Notes: generated by a model from the letters alone, not told the origin. A stretch of DNA of 64,000 bases from DLAJ01 sp964655525 (GCA_964655525.1 CAZZNE010000002.1:1-64000), one strand, 5' to 3'. Positions 1 to 9,212 are shown, counted from the stretch's first letter. Numbers and translations: made by a program.

Positions 1-48
1 GTCATTCGGATTGCAGACGGTAATATTGAAATCACATGGAACATTTAA
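1..48 (+). CDS. 3' end of an unidentified CDS (partial)
   Basis: Frame 1 is open from the window edge to a TAA at 46-48 and encodes about 15 residues ending in I-T-W-N-I. The short acidic/aromatic end could be the C-terminus of a site-specific recombinase or another enzyme, but this is too little to identify. No coding start is visible because the gene begins outside the window. Confidence 0.3.
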   Translation, partial: VIRIADGNIEITWNI

Positions 49-296
49 CATCACACACTATGAAAGCCTAAAACACGCTATTTATGAGGAAATTTTTAAG
101 AAGCTGTGCTTCTTTGAGAAGATTTTTACTTCCATCTTCCCGTTTCGGTGAAGCGCTGCGCATGACGCAGGATTCGCTTAACCCGAAGAACTTCTATCAG
201 TATAATCCGGGCTTTGACAGATGCAAATGATGGAAAGATTCTAAAATACCAAATAAAATAAAAAATAGATGATTTTCCAAATCTTTTCTAAGCAGG

Positions 297-322
297 CAGC
301 CCCATCGTAAACGATGGGGCTG
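297..322 (+). terminator. GC-rich hairpin, possible terminator
   Basis: A perfect 11-bp stem (CAGCCCCATCG / CGATGGGGCTG) closes a TAAA loop. It is not followed by a run of T, so it would be a weak or factor-dependent terminator. A hairpin with the same TAAA loop closed by C-G lies at 9213-9230. Confidence 0.4.
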
Positions 323-351
323 TTGACTTATTGTTAATTTTGTGTCAAAAT
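323..351 (+). promoter_or_regulatory. Candidate promoter for the hydrogenase gene
   Basis: TTGACT at 323-328 and CAAAAT at 346-351 are separated by 17 bp. The -35 is good, the -10 matches four of six consensus bases. It starts directly after the hairpin and is about 100 nt upstream of the hydrogenase start. Confidence 0.4.
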
Positions 352-450
352 AAATGCGTCGGTTTTAAGTGAAAGGAAGACGAGGACAACGAAGTCTGAA
401 CGTGGATATTGCTGCGGACTTTTGTTCCGCGGCACCCTAGGAAGAAAGGG

Positions 451-1947
451 ATGGGACTTAACTGTATGAGAGGAATTGATACAGAAGTCAGAAAAGTAAG
501 ACGGCGCGTATTTAAGGAGATTGCCAATCTTGCATATCATTCGACGAATCTGTTGGATGATATGGAGGCGCTGCCGTATAAGCTTGTGAACAGCGATGAA
601 TCGCCTTACTGGGAGAGTGTATATAGAGAACGCGCGGTCGTCAGGGAACGGATGCGTCTTGCGATGGGAATGTCCCTGCGGCCGGAAAACCAACCCGTGC
701 ATGTCAGTCAGGGTGTGGAGGATAGCGATATTGCCGAGAAATTTTATGAACCGCCTCTTTTACAGGTTATTCCGTCGGCATGTAACGCCTGTCCGGAAAA
801 TCAATATTTTGTGACGGATCGATGCATGGGCTGTCTTGCGCATCCGTGTCGTGAGGTGTGCCCGCGCGGCGCTATTTCCATGGTAAACGGAAAATCCCAT
901 ATCGATCAGGATAAATGTATCCATTGCGGTAAATGTAAAGCTATCTGTCCTTATGACGCCATTACGCATCAGGTTCGCCCCTGCGCGGCAGCGTGCGGTG
1001 TCGGCGCGATCGGGAGCGACGAGAAGAAGCGCGCGTGCATTGACAGTGAAAAATGTGTCTCCTGCGGACAATGTATGGTAAGCTGCCCGTTCGGAGCGAT
1101 CGCGGATAAATCGCAGATCTTCCAGCTCATTCGTGCATTGCAGTCCGGCAGAAAGATCATTGCGCAGGTTGCGCCGTCTTTTGCGGGGCAGTTCGGCGCG
1201 AATGTATCTCCCGACCAATTCAAGACGGCATTAAAACAGCTTGGCTTTTATGATGTGTATGAGACGGCGATCGGCGCGGATATGGGCGCGATGGCGGAAG
1301 CGCATCATTATGTGGAGAAAGTGGCGACGGGAGAGCTTCCGTTCCTTTTGACCTCCTGTTGTCCGTCTTGGTCAATGCTGGCAAAGAAATTTTTCCCGGA
1401 GACGATCGGGAGCATTTCGAATGAGTTGACGCCGATGGTGGCGACGGCGCGCAAGATCAAGGAAGATCATCCCGATGCGGGTGTTGTGTTTATCGGACCG
1501 TGCGCATCGAAGAAATTAGAGGCGTCCCGCAGGACCGTCCGCTCGGATGTGGATTTTGTCATCACGTTTGAAGAGCTTGCCGGTATGTTTGAGGCAAAAG
1601 GGCTGTTTTTAGAAGAAATAGAGGCGTTGGACCGTATGGAGGATGCAACAGGGGCAGGGCGCGGCTACGGTGTCGCCGGCGGTGTTGCGTCCGCGATCGA
1701 GAGCTGTATCAAGGAATATTATCCCGATACCGAGGTGCATATCGAACATGCGGAAAGTCTGACGGAGTGTAAAAAAATGCTGATGCTTGCAAAGGCAGGT
1801 AAAAAGAACGGCTGTCTGATCGAGGGCATGGCATGTCCCGGCGGATGTGTGGCAGGCGCGGGAACCAATATCGCGATCCCCGTCGCCGCAAAGGAGCTTG
1901 CGCGCTTTAAGAGCGAGGCGGCAAAACAGATTCCGGATAAGGAATAA
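451..1947 (+). CDS. Monomeric [FeFe] hydrogenase, group B type
   Basis: An iron-only hydrogenase that interconverts protons and H2, presumably with ferredoxin as electron partner in the cytoplasm. The N-terminal third carries several Cys clusters, including two classical 4Fe-4S ferredoxin motifs (CIHCGKCKAICP and CVSCGQCMVSCP). The H-cluster domain has L1 TSCCPSW (nt 1351-1371), L2 GPCASKK (nt 1495-1515) and L3 EGMACPGGC (nt 1822-1848), the pattern I associate with the group B1/B3 family. The ATG at 451 is chosen because AGGAAG lies 6 nt upstream; a TTG at 409 would extend the frame by 14 residues without support. No hydE/F/G maturation genes are in the window. Its physiological direction cannot be read from sequence. 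Confidence 0.9.
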   Translation: MGLNCMRGIDTEVRKVRRRVFKEIANLAYHSTNLLDDMEALPYKLVNSDESPYWESVYRERAVVRERMRLAMGMSLRPENQPVHVSQGVEDSDIAEKFYEPPLLQVIPSACNACPENQYFVTDRCMGCLAHPCREVCPRGAISMVNGKSHIDQDKCIHCGKCKAICPYDAITHQVRPCAAACGVGAIGSDEKKRACIDSEKCVSCGQCMVSCPFGAIADKSQIFQLIRALQSGRKIIAQVAPSFAGQFGANVSPDQFKTALKQLGFYDVYETAIGADMGAMAEAHHYVEKVATGELPFLLTSCCPSWSMLAKKFFPETIGSISNELTPMVATARKIKEDHPDAGVVFIGPCASKKLEASRRTVRSDVDFVITFEELAGMFEAKGLFLEEIEALDRMEDATGAGRGYGVAGGVASAIESCIKEYYPDTEVHIEHAESLTECKKMLMLAKAGKKNGCLIEGMACPGGCVAGAGTNIAIPVAAKELARFKSEAAKQIPDKE

Positions 1948-1973
1948 AAAAGAATTGCTTACGCAAATCTTTC

Positions 1974-2044
1974 GAAGAATCGCTGTAGCGATTCTTCCAG
2001 GGAAAGAAAATTCCTATAGGAAAAAAGAACGCTTCGCGTTCTTT
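1974..2044 (+). repeat. Intergenic hairpin cluster (copy A)
   Basis: Between the hydrogenase and gltX lie a perfect 10-bp hairpin (GAAGAATCGC / GCGATTCTTC, 1974-1997) and a 9-bp hairpin (AAAGAACGC / GCGTTCTTT, 2024-2044), preceded by a weak dyad near 1951-1970. The flanks and order match copy B at 41450-41554, although stem interiors differ. It may end hydrogenase transcription, but no T-run follows the first hairpin. Confidence 0.6.
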
Positions 2045-2075
2045 CGTAATTAAGAAAAATCATCGGAGGCGTTTT

Positions 2076-3542
2076 ATGCAGAAAATAAGAACACGGTACG
2101 CGCCGAGTCCGACAGGAAAAATGCATGTCGGTAATTTGAGGAGCGCACTTTATGAATTTTTGATTGCCAAGCATGAGGACGGGGTGTTCATGCTTCGGAT
2201 CGAGGATACCGATCAGGAGCGTTATGTGGAAGGCGCGGTCGATATTATTTATCGCACGCTGGCGACAGCAGGACTTACGCATGACGAGGGACCCGATAAG
2301 GACGGTGGATACGGTCCCTACGTGCAGAGCGAGCGGAGCAAGAGCGGCATCTATCTGAAATATGCGAAAGAGCTGATTGACAAGGGAGAGGCATATTATT
2401 GCTTCTGCGATAAGGAGCGGTTAGAGTCGCTCCGTGAAACAATCACTGACCCTGAGACCGGAGAGAGCAAGGAAATCATGATCTATGACAAGCATTGTCT
2501 GCAGCTTCCGAAAGAGGAAGTCGAGGCAAAGCTTGCGTCGGGGATGCCCTATGTCATCCGACAGAACAATCCGAAGGAGGGCGTAACGACGTTCCATGAC
2601 GAGCTGTACGGAGATATTTCCGTCAGCAACGCGGAGCTTGACGATATGGTGCTCATCAAATCCGACGGCTTTCCGACCTACAATTTTGCCAATGTGGTGG
2701 ACGATCATACCATGGGAATTACCCACGTTGTGCGCGGCAATGAGTATCTTTCCTCATCACCGAAATATAACCGCCTTTATGAGGCGTTCGGCTGGGAGGT
2801 GCCTGTTTATATCCACCTGCCGCTGATCACGGACGAGAATCATAAAAAACTGGCAAAGCGCAGCGGACATGCTTCTTTTGAGGACTTGATCGAGCAGGGT
2901 TTTCTGCCGGAGTCGGTCGTCAATTATATTGCCTTGCTTGGGTGGAGTCCGGAAGAAAACCGGGAGATTTTTTCGTTGGAAGAACTGATCCGTCAGTTTG
3001 ACTATCGCCGTATCAGCAAGTCGCCTGCGGTATTTGATATGAACAAATTAAGATGGATGAACGGCGAGTACTTAAAGGCGATGGATGAGGAGCGCTTTTA
3101 TAAGATGGCGCTGCCTTATCTTGAGAAGGCGCTCACGAGGAAGCTGGATCTGCATAAGATTGCCGCGATGGTAAAAACGAGGATCGAGGTATTACCCGAC
3201 ATTGCGGAGCTGGTTGATTTCTTTAATGAACTGCCGGAATATGACACGGAAATGTACGCACATAAAAAAATGAAGACAAGCAAGGAGTCGTCCTTGGCTG
3301 TTTTAACGGAGCTTTTGCCGCTTTTGGAGAAGCAGGAGGATTACAGCAATGATGCGCTGTATGCGCTGCTTACCGACTATGCGCAGAGCAATGAATACAA
3401 GAACGGCTATGTGCTGTGGCCGATCCGTACTGCGGTTTCCGGAAAGCAGATGACACCGGCCGGCGCCACGGAGATCATGGAGCTGCTCGGCAAAGAGGAG
3501 AGTCTTGCGCGCATTCGAAAGGGAATCGAGATGTTGCGGTAG
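2076..3542 (+). CDS. gltX: Glutamyl-tRNA synthetase
   Basis: A class I aminoacyl-tRNA synthetase charging tRNA with glutamate in the cytoplasm. In most Bacillota the enzyme is non-discriminating and also charges tRNA-Gln, which is then amidated; I cannot confirm this here. The 488-residue length is normal. The HIGH-type motif appears as HVGN within YAPSPTGKMHVGN at the N-terminus, and the KMSKS-type loop as KLAKRSG. GGAGG lies just before the ATG. The next gene (helicase) starts 74 nt downstream on the same strand. No T-box precedes the gene; a hairpin cluster fills the gap to the hydrogenase. Confidence 0.96.
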   Translation: MQKIRTRYAPSPTGKMHVGNLRSALYEFLIAKHEDGVFMLRIEDTDQERYVEGAVDIIYRTLATAGLTHDEGPDKDGGYGPYVQSERSKSGIYLKYAKELIDKGEAYYCFCDKERLESLRETITDPETGESKEIMIYDKHCLQLPKEEVEAKLASGMPYVIRQNNPKEGVTTFHDELYGDISVSNAELDDMVLIKSDGFPTYNFANVVDDHTMGITHVVRGNEYLSSSPKYNRLYEAFGWEVPVYIHLPLITDENHKKLAKRSGHASFEDLIEQGFLPESVVNYIALLGWSPEENREIFSLEELIRQFDYRRISKSPAVFDMNKLRWMNGEYLKAMDEERFYKMALPYLEKALTRKLDLHKIAAMVKTRIEVLPDIAELVDFFNELPEYDTEMYAHKKMKTSKESSLAVLTELLPLLEKQEDYSNDALYALLTDYAQSNEYKNGYVLWPIRTAVSGKQMTPAGATEIMELLGKEESLARIRKGIEMLR

Positions 3543-3616
3543 CAGGAAAAACGAAGTCTGACCGAGGGGGAAAACGGCAGACATTGGTACCCGGGAGAGC
3601 GAAAAACGGGTCATAT

Positions 3617-5626
3617 ATGAATCAAAACGAACAGTTGAACAGGGGGCAGTCGGATGCTGTGATGCATACGGATGGCCCCTGCGTTGTCATTGCGCCGCCG
3701 GGCTCCGGCAAGACAAAGGTATTGACGTTGCGTGTCGGCGCATTGATCAAGAGACATGGTGTTGCGCCAAAGCACATTCTTGTCGTGACGTTCACGCGCT
3801 CCGCAGCGGAGCAGATGCGGGATCGCTATCTTCAAAATTGCGGGAAACAGGATACCGAGGTGACCTTTGGTACCTTTCATGCCATATTTTTTCGAATTTT
3901 GAAGGAATCCCTGCAAATGGGAGCGAAGCTTGATGGATATGGGATGGGACAACCACTAAAGATTTTATCTGAAAAAGAAAAGAAACAAATATTGACTGCA
4001 ATAGTCAATCAAACAGACGGCAGACGTGCGCAGTTTTCGGATCTGGAACAGATGAGCGCCTATATCAGCAGGCGTAAAAATCGTATGGAGGCAGGAATCG
4101 GCACGGAGGCGGAACACGCAGCCGCTGAGGCAGGAGCCAATGCGGAGGCGGAACATGCAGCCGCTGAGGCAGGAACCGATATGGATGAGGAAGCTGCGGC
4201 GGATGAGATATGGGCGGAATACTGCGAGGCATGCAGAGAACTCGGCGGACTTGATTTTGAGGATATCACAGGGCTCTGCGGGCGTTTGTTGCGGGATAGG
4301 CGGAATGCGGGAATCCTTGCCTACTGGAGGGACAGATACCGCTATCTGCTCGTGGATGAATTTCAGGACGTCAGTCCGATACAGTTTTCCATACTGCGCT
4401 TGATCGCAGCACCGCGGAATCATTTGTTCATGGTGGGAGATGAAGATCAGTCCATTTATGGTTTTCGAGGCTCGGATACGAAGCTGATGCTTGCGCTGCC
4501 TTCCTATTATCCCAAGATACGGACATGTTATCTGACGGTCAATTACCGCAGCGGACGAAAGATCGTGGCTGCTGCCAAGCATTTGATCATGCATAATAAA
4601 CTGCGTTACGATAAGGAGATCACGGCAGGAAATGCGGCGGACGGGATCGTGCGGATCGCAGTCTGTTCAGAAAAAAGAACGCAGATGCATACGATCTGTG
4701 AGGCGCTTCGCCGTGTGCCGGAGAATGAGACGGCGGCGGTCATTGTGCGGACGAACGCGCAGACCGCGGAGACGGAGCGCTTCCTCGGACAGGCAGGCAT
4801 TCGTATTGCCGCTGCGCGTGGCCGCCGTACGGAAAATGTGTATGCGCATCCCGTCGCAAAGGATGTGCTTGCGTATCTGACGCTTGCGATCGGGGTTTCG
4901 CATACACGGAACGGAGCGGAAACCGCCAGAGCTGCGTCCACGCTAACATGCATGGAAACCGCTCGGAGTACATCCGCGCAGGAGAACTTTGAAGCCATGC
5001 TCCGTGTGATCAATAAACCGTACCGCGCCGTGAGCAGACATGCGGTCATTGAAAGCGGCGGAAGCGTGGAAGCGCTCATCCGATTTTATGAGGGAAATGA
5101 GAAGATGAGAAAGACGCTGCTTCTCTTTTGGGAGCAGCTGCAGTGTCTGGCTTGCCTTCCGCCGTTTTCGGCGCTTGCCTATCTTTGCAGAGGAATCGGA
5201 TATGAACGTGCGCTGCCGGAGGAGACGCTTAAGGGCGGCGAGGCGCGGCAGGAGGCGCTTACTGTGCTTGGGGTGCTTAACAGAGAAGCAAAAGAGATGC
5301 GGGATCACAAAGAATGGCTTCGCGCGGCCGCAGACGGGCGGATACTCCCGATGCAGGCGGGAGAGACGAAGGAGAGTCCGATCCGGGTGCTTACGATGCA
5401 TGCCTGTAAGGGGCTGGAATTTGATCATGTTGTGCTGCCCGGCTTAAATGAAGGCGTTATCCCGCATAAAAAAGCGTTTCTGCCTGAGGAAATCGAGGAA
5501 GAGCGCCGGCTGCTTTATGTAGCGATGACAAGAGCAAGAAAAACCCTGCTCATGACATGCGTTCATAAGCAGGGCGATCAAAAATTTCAAATGTCCCGGT
5601 TTCTACGCGATTTGTTAAAACATTAG
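3617..5626 (+). CDS. UvrD/PcrA-family superfamily 1A DNA helicase
   Basis: An ATP-dependent 3'-5' DNA helicase, probably acting in repair or recombination. All SF1 motifs are visible: Walker A APPGSGKT (I), TFTRSAAEQM (Ia), VDEFQD (II), GDEDQSIYGFRG (III), LTVNYRSG (IV), TMHACKGLEFDHV (V) and YVAMTRARK (VI). At 669 residues it is slightly shorter than typical PcrA and lacks an obvious C-terminal tail, so it may be a paralogue rather than the housekeeping PcrA. The frame is open upstream into gltX, but the ATG at 3617 places Walker A about 30 residues in, as usual; its ribosome site is weak (GGG at 3608). Domain 1B contains an Ala/Glu-rich insert built from a 39-bp direct repeat (4104-4177). 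Confidence 0.88.
   Translation: MNQNEQLNRGQSDAVMHTDGPCVVIAPPGSGKTKVLTLRVGALIKRHGVAPKHILVVTFTRSAAEQMRDRYLQNCGKQDTEVTFGTFHAIFFRILKESLQMGAKLDGYGMGQPLKILSEKEKKQILTAIVNQTDGRRAQFSDLEQMSAYISRRKNRMEAGIGTEAEHAAAEAGANAEAEHAAAEAGTDMDEEAAADEIWAEYCEACRELGGLDFEDITGLCGRLLRDRRNAGILAYWRDRYRYLLVDEFQDVSPIQFSILRLIAAPRNHLFMVGDEDQSIYGFRGSDTKLMLALPSYYPKIRTCYLTVNYRSGRKIVAAAKHLIMHNKLRYDKEITAGNAADGIVRIAVCSEKRTQMHTICEALRRVPENETAAVIVRTNAQTAETERFLGQAGIRIAAARGRRTENVYAHPVAKDVLAYLTLAIGVSHTRNGAETARAASTLTCMETARSTSAQENFEAMLRVINKPYRAVSRHAVIESGGSVEALIRFYEGNEKMRKTLLLFWEQLQCLACLPPFSALAYLCRGIGYERALPEETLKGGEARQEALTVLGVLNREAKEMRDHKEWLRAAADGRILPMQAGETKESPIRVLTMHACKGLEFDHVVLPGLNEGVIPHKKAFLPEEIEEERRLLYVAMTRARKTLLMTCVHKQGDQKFQMSRFLRDLLKH
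4104..4177 (+). repeat. In-frame 39-bp direct repeat in the helicase gene
   Basis: Two 35-bp copies (4104-4138 and 4143-4177) differ at two bases and lie 39 bp apart, so they keep the frame and duplicate a 13-residue Ala/Glu-rich segment (AEHAAAEAG). The copies are nearly identical, which indicates recent duplication and likely copy-number variation between strains. Confidence 0.85.
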
Positions 5627-5672
5627 GGAATCCATCAAAACCGGAAGAATAGTAAAAGAATGCGCATGTTTT

Positions 5673-6029
5673 TTAGGCGTCATCTTCCTCGCTGAGCAGC
5701 TCGTCGAAAGCAATCTCATCCAAATATTCGTCGTAGCGGTCAATGACGGACTCCAATTCCTCGTCATCCGTAATATTTTCAATATCCGGCTCGGCATCCG
5801 GATTCGCTTCGTCCGTCACATAGCGGTAAAACCATGCGTTTTCCGGACTGTATTCGCCGCGTTCATCAACCGGAAGCAGTGCGACATACCGACGATCGGA
5901 TTCGGGGATCGTCAGGATTGCGGCAACAATGCAGGTGGTATAGCCGTCATCGTGATAAACATCCAGCGTGACGAGTTCCTCATCGGAACGGATCTGCGCC
6001 AATGCGTCCTCTTTGTTTGTTTCAGACAT
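5673..6029 (-). CDS. DUF1292 family acidic protein
   Basis: A 118-residue, strongly acidic cytoplasmic protein, similar in shape to the YrzB/DUF1292 family of Bacillota, whose function is unknown. The centre has the family-like pattern of alternating hydrophobic strands (ELVTLDV, TCIVAAIL, YVALLPVDERG), and the C-terminal third is rich in Asp and Glu. AGGAGG precedes the ATG on the minus strand. It is convergent with the helicase gene (47 bp between stops) and divergent from the GlgX-like gene, so it is probably transcribed alone. Confidence 0.75.
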   Translation of the reverse strand: MSETNKEDALAQIRSDEELVTLDVYHDDGYTTCIVAAILTIPESDRRYVALLPVDERGEYSPENAWFYRYVTDEANPDAEPDIENITDDEELESVIDRYDEYLDEIAFDELLSEEDDA

Positions 6030-6210
6030 AGCAAAGCCTCCTCTGCTCTGTGATTTTTTTGAAATACTTTTTTATTTTACAGAAAGGATCGGAAAAAAGC
6101 AAGGTTTGGATAGGAAAAGAAAAAGATTTGTGTTATACTACATATAATTCTATGAAAAAACGAGAACGAAAGAAGCAGGACGATACGAACAGGAATCGGA
6201 AGGACACTCT

Positions 6211-8241
6211 ATGAGACATGAGATTGAGGATAGAAATTCTTTGGATGTAAAAAAAGGCATCCCCTATCCGCTTGGGGCGACGATCGTTGAAGACAGGATC
6301 AATTTTGCCGCGGTTATGCATACACGGAATGAGTGCGGTGTGATTCTTTATGACAGTAAGAGCGGAAACAGCTGTAAGATTCCGTTCAGGAAAGAAGACC
6401 GGATCGGAAATATCTGCTGTTTGTCCGTCGTGCGGAATCGGAAGCTTTCCTATGAATATAATTTTTACGACGGGGACGAGATCATCACAGACACTTATGC
6501 CAAACGTATCATCGGGAATGAGCGTTGGGGCGGGGCGGGCGCGAAGCGTGAAGAAGGAAAACACGAACGGGAAACGCGGGAAGGCGGAAGACCTGAAGAG
6601 ATACAAACAGTCTCAAAACCGCAGCTTCGTGCAGGAATCCCGGAGCACGGATTTGACTGGCAGGGGGATGCGCCGCTTCGGATTCCCTACGAAGACAGTG
6701 TTTTTTATTGTACCCATGTGCGGGGCTTTACAAAATCTCCGAATTCGGGAGTAAAGAAAAAAGGAACCTTTGCGGGTGTGATCGAAAAAATACCGTACTT
6801 AAAGGAACTTGGCGTGAGAAATATCGAGTTCATGCCGCTTTACGAATTTCCTGAGACAGGCTGGCAGAAAAAGGATGTTACGATGCAATATGCCGCCAAG
6901 CATTATATGGATAAGCCGGATGAGGAAGGAACGCGGATCAATTACTGGGGCTACTGCGACGCGTACTATTTTTCCCCGAAGGCGTCCTACGCGGCATCCG
7001 GAGACTGTGTGAATGAGCTGAAACGGATGATCAGGGAGCTGCACAAGAACGGGATTGAAGTCATCTGTCAGTTTTATTTTCCCGATTCCTGCAAGCAGGG
7101 CTATATTTTGGAAATCATCAAATATTGGGTGCTGGAATACCATATAGACGGGATTCATCTGATGGGGAACGGCATTCCCGTGACTCTCCTTGCGACGGAA
7201 CCTCTTTTGAGCAATACAAAACTGATCTATTACGGATTTCCGTATGAGCAGATTTATGAGGGAAACGAAATACCGGAATACCGCAACCTCGCGGCCGCGA
7301 CAGATGCCTTTATGATGGATACGCGCAGATTCTTAAAAAGCGACGGCAGTCTGCTGCAGGCAATGATGTGGCATTTTGTCACGAATCCTGCCAAAAACGG
7401 CGTGCTGCATTACGTAACGAATTATTATGGTTTTACGCTGCATGATCTGGTATCCTATGAATACAAACATAATGAAGCAAACGGCGAGAATAATCGGGAC
7501 GGCAGTAACGATAACCAGAGCTGGAACTGCGGTGTCGAGGGCGTAAGCCGGAAGTCTTCTATCATAAAGCTGCGTATGCGTCAGATGCGCAACGCAATGG
7601 CGATGGTCGTGCTCTCGCAGGGAACGCCGTTCTTTATGGCGGGAGATGAAGACTGTAACACGCAAAAAGGGAATAATAATCCGTATTGCCAGGATAACGC
7701 GGTCGGCTGGAAGGATTGGAACCGTGGCGTTATGGCGAACAGGCAGCGCGATTTTGTCCAAAAATTATTGGCGTTTCGGGCAAAACATTCCGTATTCCGC
7801 AAAAAAGGGGAGTGCAGCTCTGTGGACAGACTTTCTTGCGGTTATCCCGAAATCTCTTTTCATTCCGATGAGGCATACCGTATCCGGCCGGAGAATTACA
7901 GCTGGCACATGGGACTGATGTATGCGGGTACGTATGGAAATCAGAAGGACGAGAAGGATGAGGATATTTATGTTGCCTACAATATGCATTGGACGGAACA
8001 TCGTTTTGCGCTGCCAAAGCTGAAAAACGGCTATGCATGGCGGCTTGTCATGGATACGGCGTTTGACGAGAGCTTTTCTGTGGACGAATGGAAAACGGAT
8101 GGCTATACGACGGTGCAGGGCAGGAGCATTCAGGTGCTTGTCGGTATGAAGAACGAGCAGAATAAAGAAGAAGCGTCCGCAAAGACAGGGCGCGGTCAGG
8201 CGGGAAGAAAGAAGAAAGCGGAGAGTGAAACGGAAACATGA
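6211..8241 (+). CDS. GlgX-like GH13 protein lacking all catalytic residues (pseudoenzyme)
   Basis: By family a glycogen debranching/isoamylase-type GH13 protein: an N-terminal beta domain beginning GIPYPLGA, a charged linker at residues 107-150, then a barrel with NYWGY, SWNCGVEG and GDEDCNTQKGNNN, all GlgX hallmarks. The active site is gone. Region I (usually DVVYNH) reads CQFYFP (286-291). The nucleophile of DGFRFD is Met318 in DGIHLM. The acid/base of LIAEPW is Tyr341 in LIYYGF. The third carboxylate of the AHDGFTL motif is Tyr406 in NYYGFTL. The frame is intact over 676 residues, so this is a maintained protein rather than a decaying gene; a glycan-binding or regulatory role is inference. 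ATGA overlap couples it to the DUF5662 gene. GGAAGGA precedes the ATG. Confidence 0.85.
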   Translation: MRHEIEDRNSLDVKKGIPYPLGATIVEDRINFAAVMHTRNECGVILYDSKSGNSCKIPFRKEDRIGNICCLSVVRNRKLSYEYNFYDGDEIITDTYAKRIIGNERWGGAGAKREEGKHERETREGGRPEEIQTVSKPQLRAGIPEHGFDWQGDAPLRIPYEDSVFYCTHVRGFTKSPNSGVKKKGTFAGVIEKIPYLKELGVRNIEFMPLYEFPETGWQKKDVTMQYAAKHYMDKPDEEGTRINYWGYCDAYYFSPKASYAASGDCVNELKRMIRELHKNGIEVICQFYFPDSCKQGYILEIIKYWVLEYHIDGIHLMGNGIPVTLLATEPLLSNTKLIYYGFPYEQIYEGNEIPEYRNLAAATDAFMMDTRRFLKSDGSLLQAMMWHFVTNPAKNGVLHYVTNYYGFTLHDLVSYEYKHNEANGENNRDGSNDNQSWNCGVEGVSRKSSIIKLRMRQMRNAMAMVVLSQGTPFFMAGDEDCNTQKGNNNPYCQDNAVGWKDWNRGVMANRQRDFVQKLLAFRAKHSVFRKKGECSSVDRLSCGYPEISFHSDEAYRIRPENYSWHMGLMYAGTYGNQKDEKDEDIYVAYNMHWTEHRFALPKLKNGYAWRLVMDTAFDESFSVDEWKTDGYTTVQGRSIQVLVGMKNEQNKEEASAKTGRGQAGRKKKAESETET

Positions 8242-8774
8242 GCAAATTGTGGAAGCACCTGAAGACGATCACAATACACAAGATTTTCGTTATGCGGCAT
8301 TGCTTTCGTTTAGGATTGTATAAGCAGGGATTGACGCATGATCTGTCCAAATATATGCCGACGGAATTGATCACGGGGGCAAAATATTATCAGGGTACAA
8401 GAAGTCCAAATGCCGGCGAGCGCGAGGCGAAAGGATATTCGCTTGCGTGGATGCATCATAAGGGCAGAAATCGTCATCATTATGAGTTTTGGACGGATTA
8501 CAATATTGTGACAAAGCGTGATGAGCCGATGCCGATGCCGATCCGATTTGTTTTAGAGATGCTTGCGGACCGCATGGCAGCGTCCAAGGTATATTTAGGA
8601 GATGCCTATACGGATGCTTCACCGCTTGCCTATTATATGCAGGGGAAAGCTCATATGCAGATTCATCCCAAAACAAAGAAACAACTGGAGTTCCTGCTGC
8701 GCATGCTTGCGCGGGACGGGGAAGAGAAGACGTTTTCTTACATCCGCACGCGGATCATGAAGAAACGCAGATAG
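8238..8774 (+). CDS. DUF5662 family protein
   Basis: A 178-residue cytoplasmic protein of a family of unknown function, rich in His and Tyr. Potential metal ligands include GLTHDLSKY near residues 34-42 and the clusters WMHHKGRNRHHYEFW in the centre, which resemble an HD-type hydrolase arrangement, but no activity is established. Its ATG overlaps the stop of the GlgX-like gene (ATGA), so the two are translationally coupled and probably act together or at least at equal levels. The C-terminus is basic. The role within a glycan-related pair is unknown. Confidence 0.75.
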   Translation: MSKLWKHLKTITIHKIFVMRHCFRLGLYKQGLTHDLSKYMPTELITGAKYYQGTRSPNAGEREAKGYSLAWMHHKGRNRHHYEFWTDYNIVTKRDEPMPMPIRFVLEMLADRMAASKVYLGDAYTDASPLAYYMQGKAHMQIHPKTKKQLEFLLRMLARDGEEKTFSYIRTRIMKKRR

Positions 8775-8888
8775 GAAGGCGCGGATGCGGGGCACATGGG
8801 AACGGTGGCAGAACAATAGCTGACAAGGCAGGAACCTACATGATTTCGCTGCATATAGTAATAGCAAAATCATAATGGAGATCATAGA

Positions 8889-9203
8889 ATGAATTCCATT
8901 TTTTTGCTCTTACTTCTATTAGGTTGCTGCAATCACAGCGACAGCGAATGCGGCTGTGAGGAAGACCGGCCGTGCGGCGGATCGAATCGCAGAGACCGCA
9001 GAACATGTGACTCTTCGGAACGTGAGGACCGCAGAGCGCAGGAGCGTGGAGACTGCCGGCCATGCGGTACACCGGGGCAAAACGCAAGACGGGAGGAAAA
9101 CCCGTTCTCGCCGTTTGACAGGGAGCAGCGCGATGATCAGGATTATCCCCCTTTTCGGGGTAACAAGGGACCGTGCGGCTGCGAGGACACGCAGGACGCA
9201 TAA
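8889..9203 (+). CDS. Small Cys-rich protein with hydrophobic N-terminus
   Basis: A 104-residue protein opening with a run of leucines ending in GCC, followed by a hydrophilic tail with CGCEEDRPCGG, CRPCG and a terminal CGCED. The leucine stretch plus Cys resembles a minimal lipobox or membrane anchor but lacks a charged n-region, so export is uncertain. It resembles the small high-cysteine proteins often labelled HCB/chorion-like in Lachnospiraceae; another one lies at 42714-42983. GGAG sits 9 nt before the ATG. Another frame over the same DNA (8956-9222) is open but starts without a ribosome site. A dyad at 8840-8873 precedes it. Confidence 0.55.
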   Translation: MNSIFLLLLLLGCCNHSDSECGCEEDRPCGGSNRRDRRTCDSSEREDRRAQERGDCRPCGTPGQNARREENPFSPFDREQRDDQDYPPFRGNKGPCGCEDTQDA

Positions 9204-9212
9204 GGGTATCAG

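Larger units (their letters stand above)
49..408. other. Intergenic region without a recognised gene
   Basis: A 48-residue open frame (84-230, ending ...NPGFDRCK) is present but has no ribosome binding site and matches nothing I know. The stretch holds a small AAGAAG/CTTCTT dyad near 89-105, the GC-rich hairpin at 297-322 and a promoter candidate at 323-351. I see no RNA gene in it. Confidence 0.4.

Noticed and set aside
84..230. 48-residue ORF near the left edge
   Set aside because: No ribosome site, no recognised family and odd composition; left as unassigned DNA.
6152..6214. 20-codon basic ORF overlapping the GlgX-like start (ATGA)
   Set aside because: It lies almost on the expected transcription start and has no ribosome site, so translation is unlikely.
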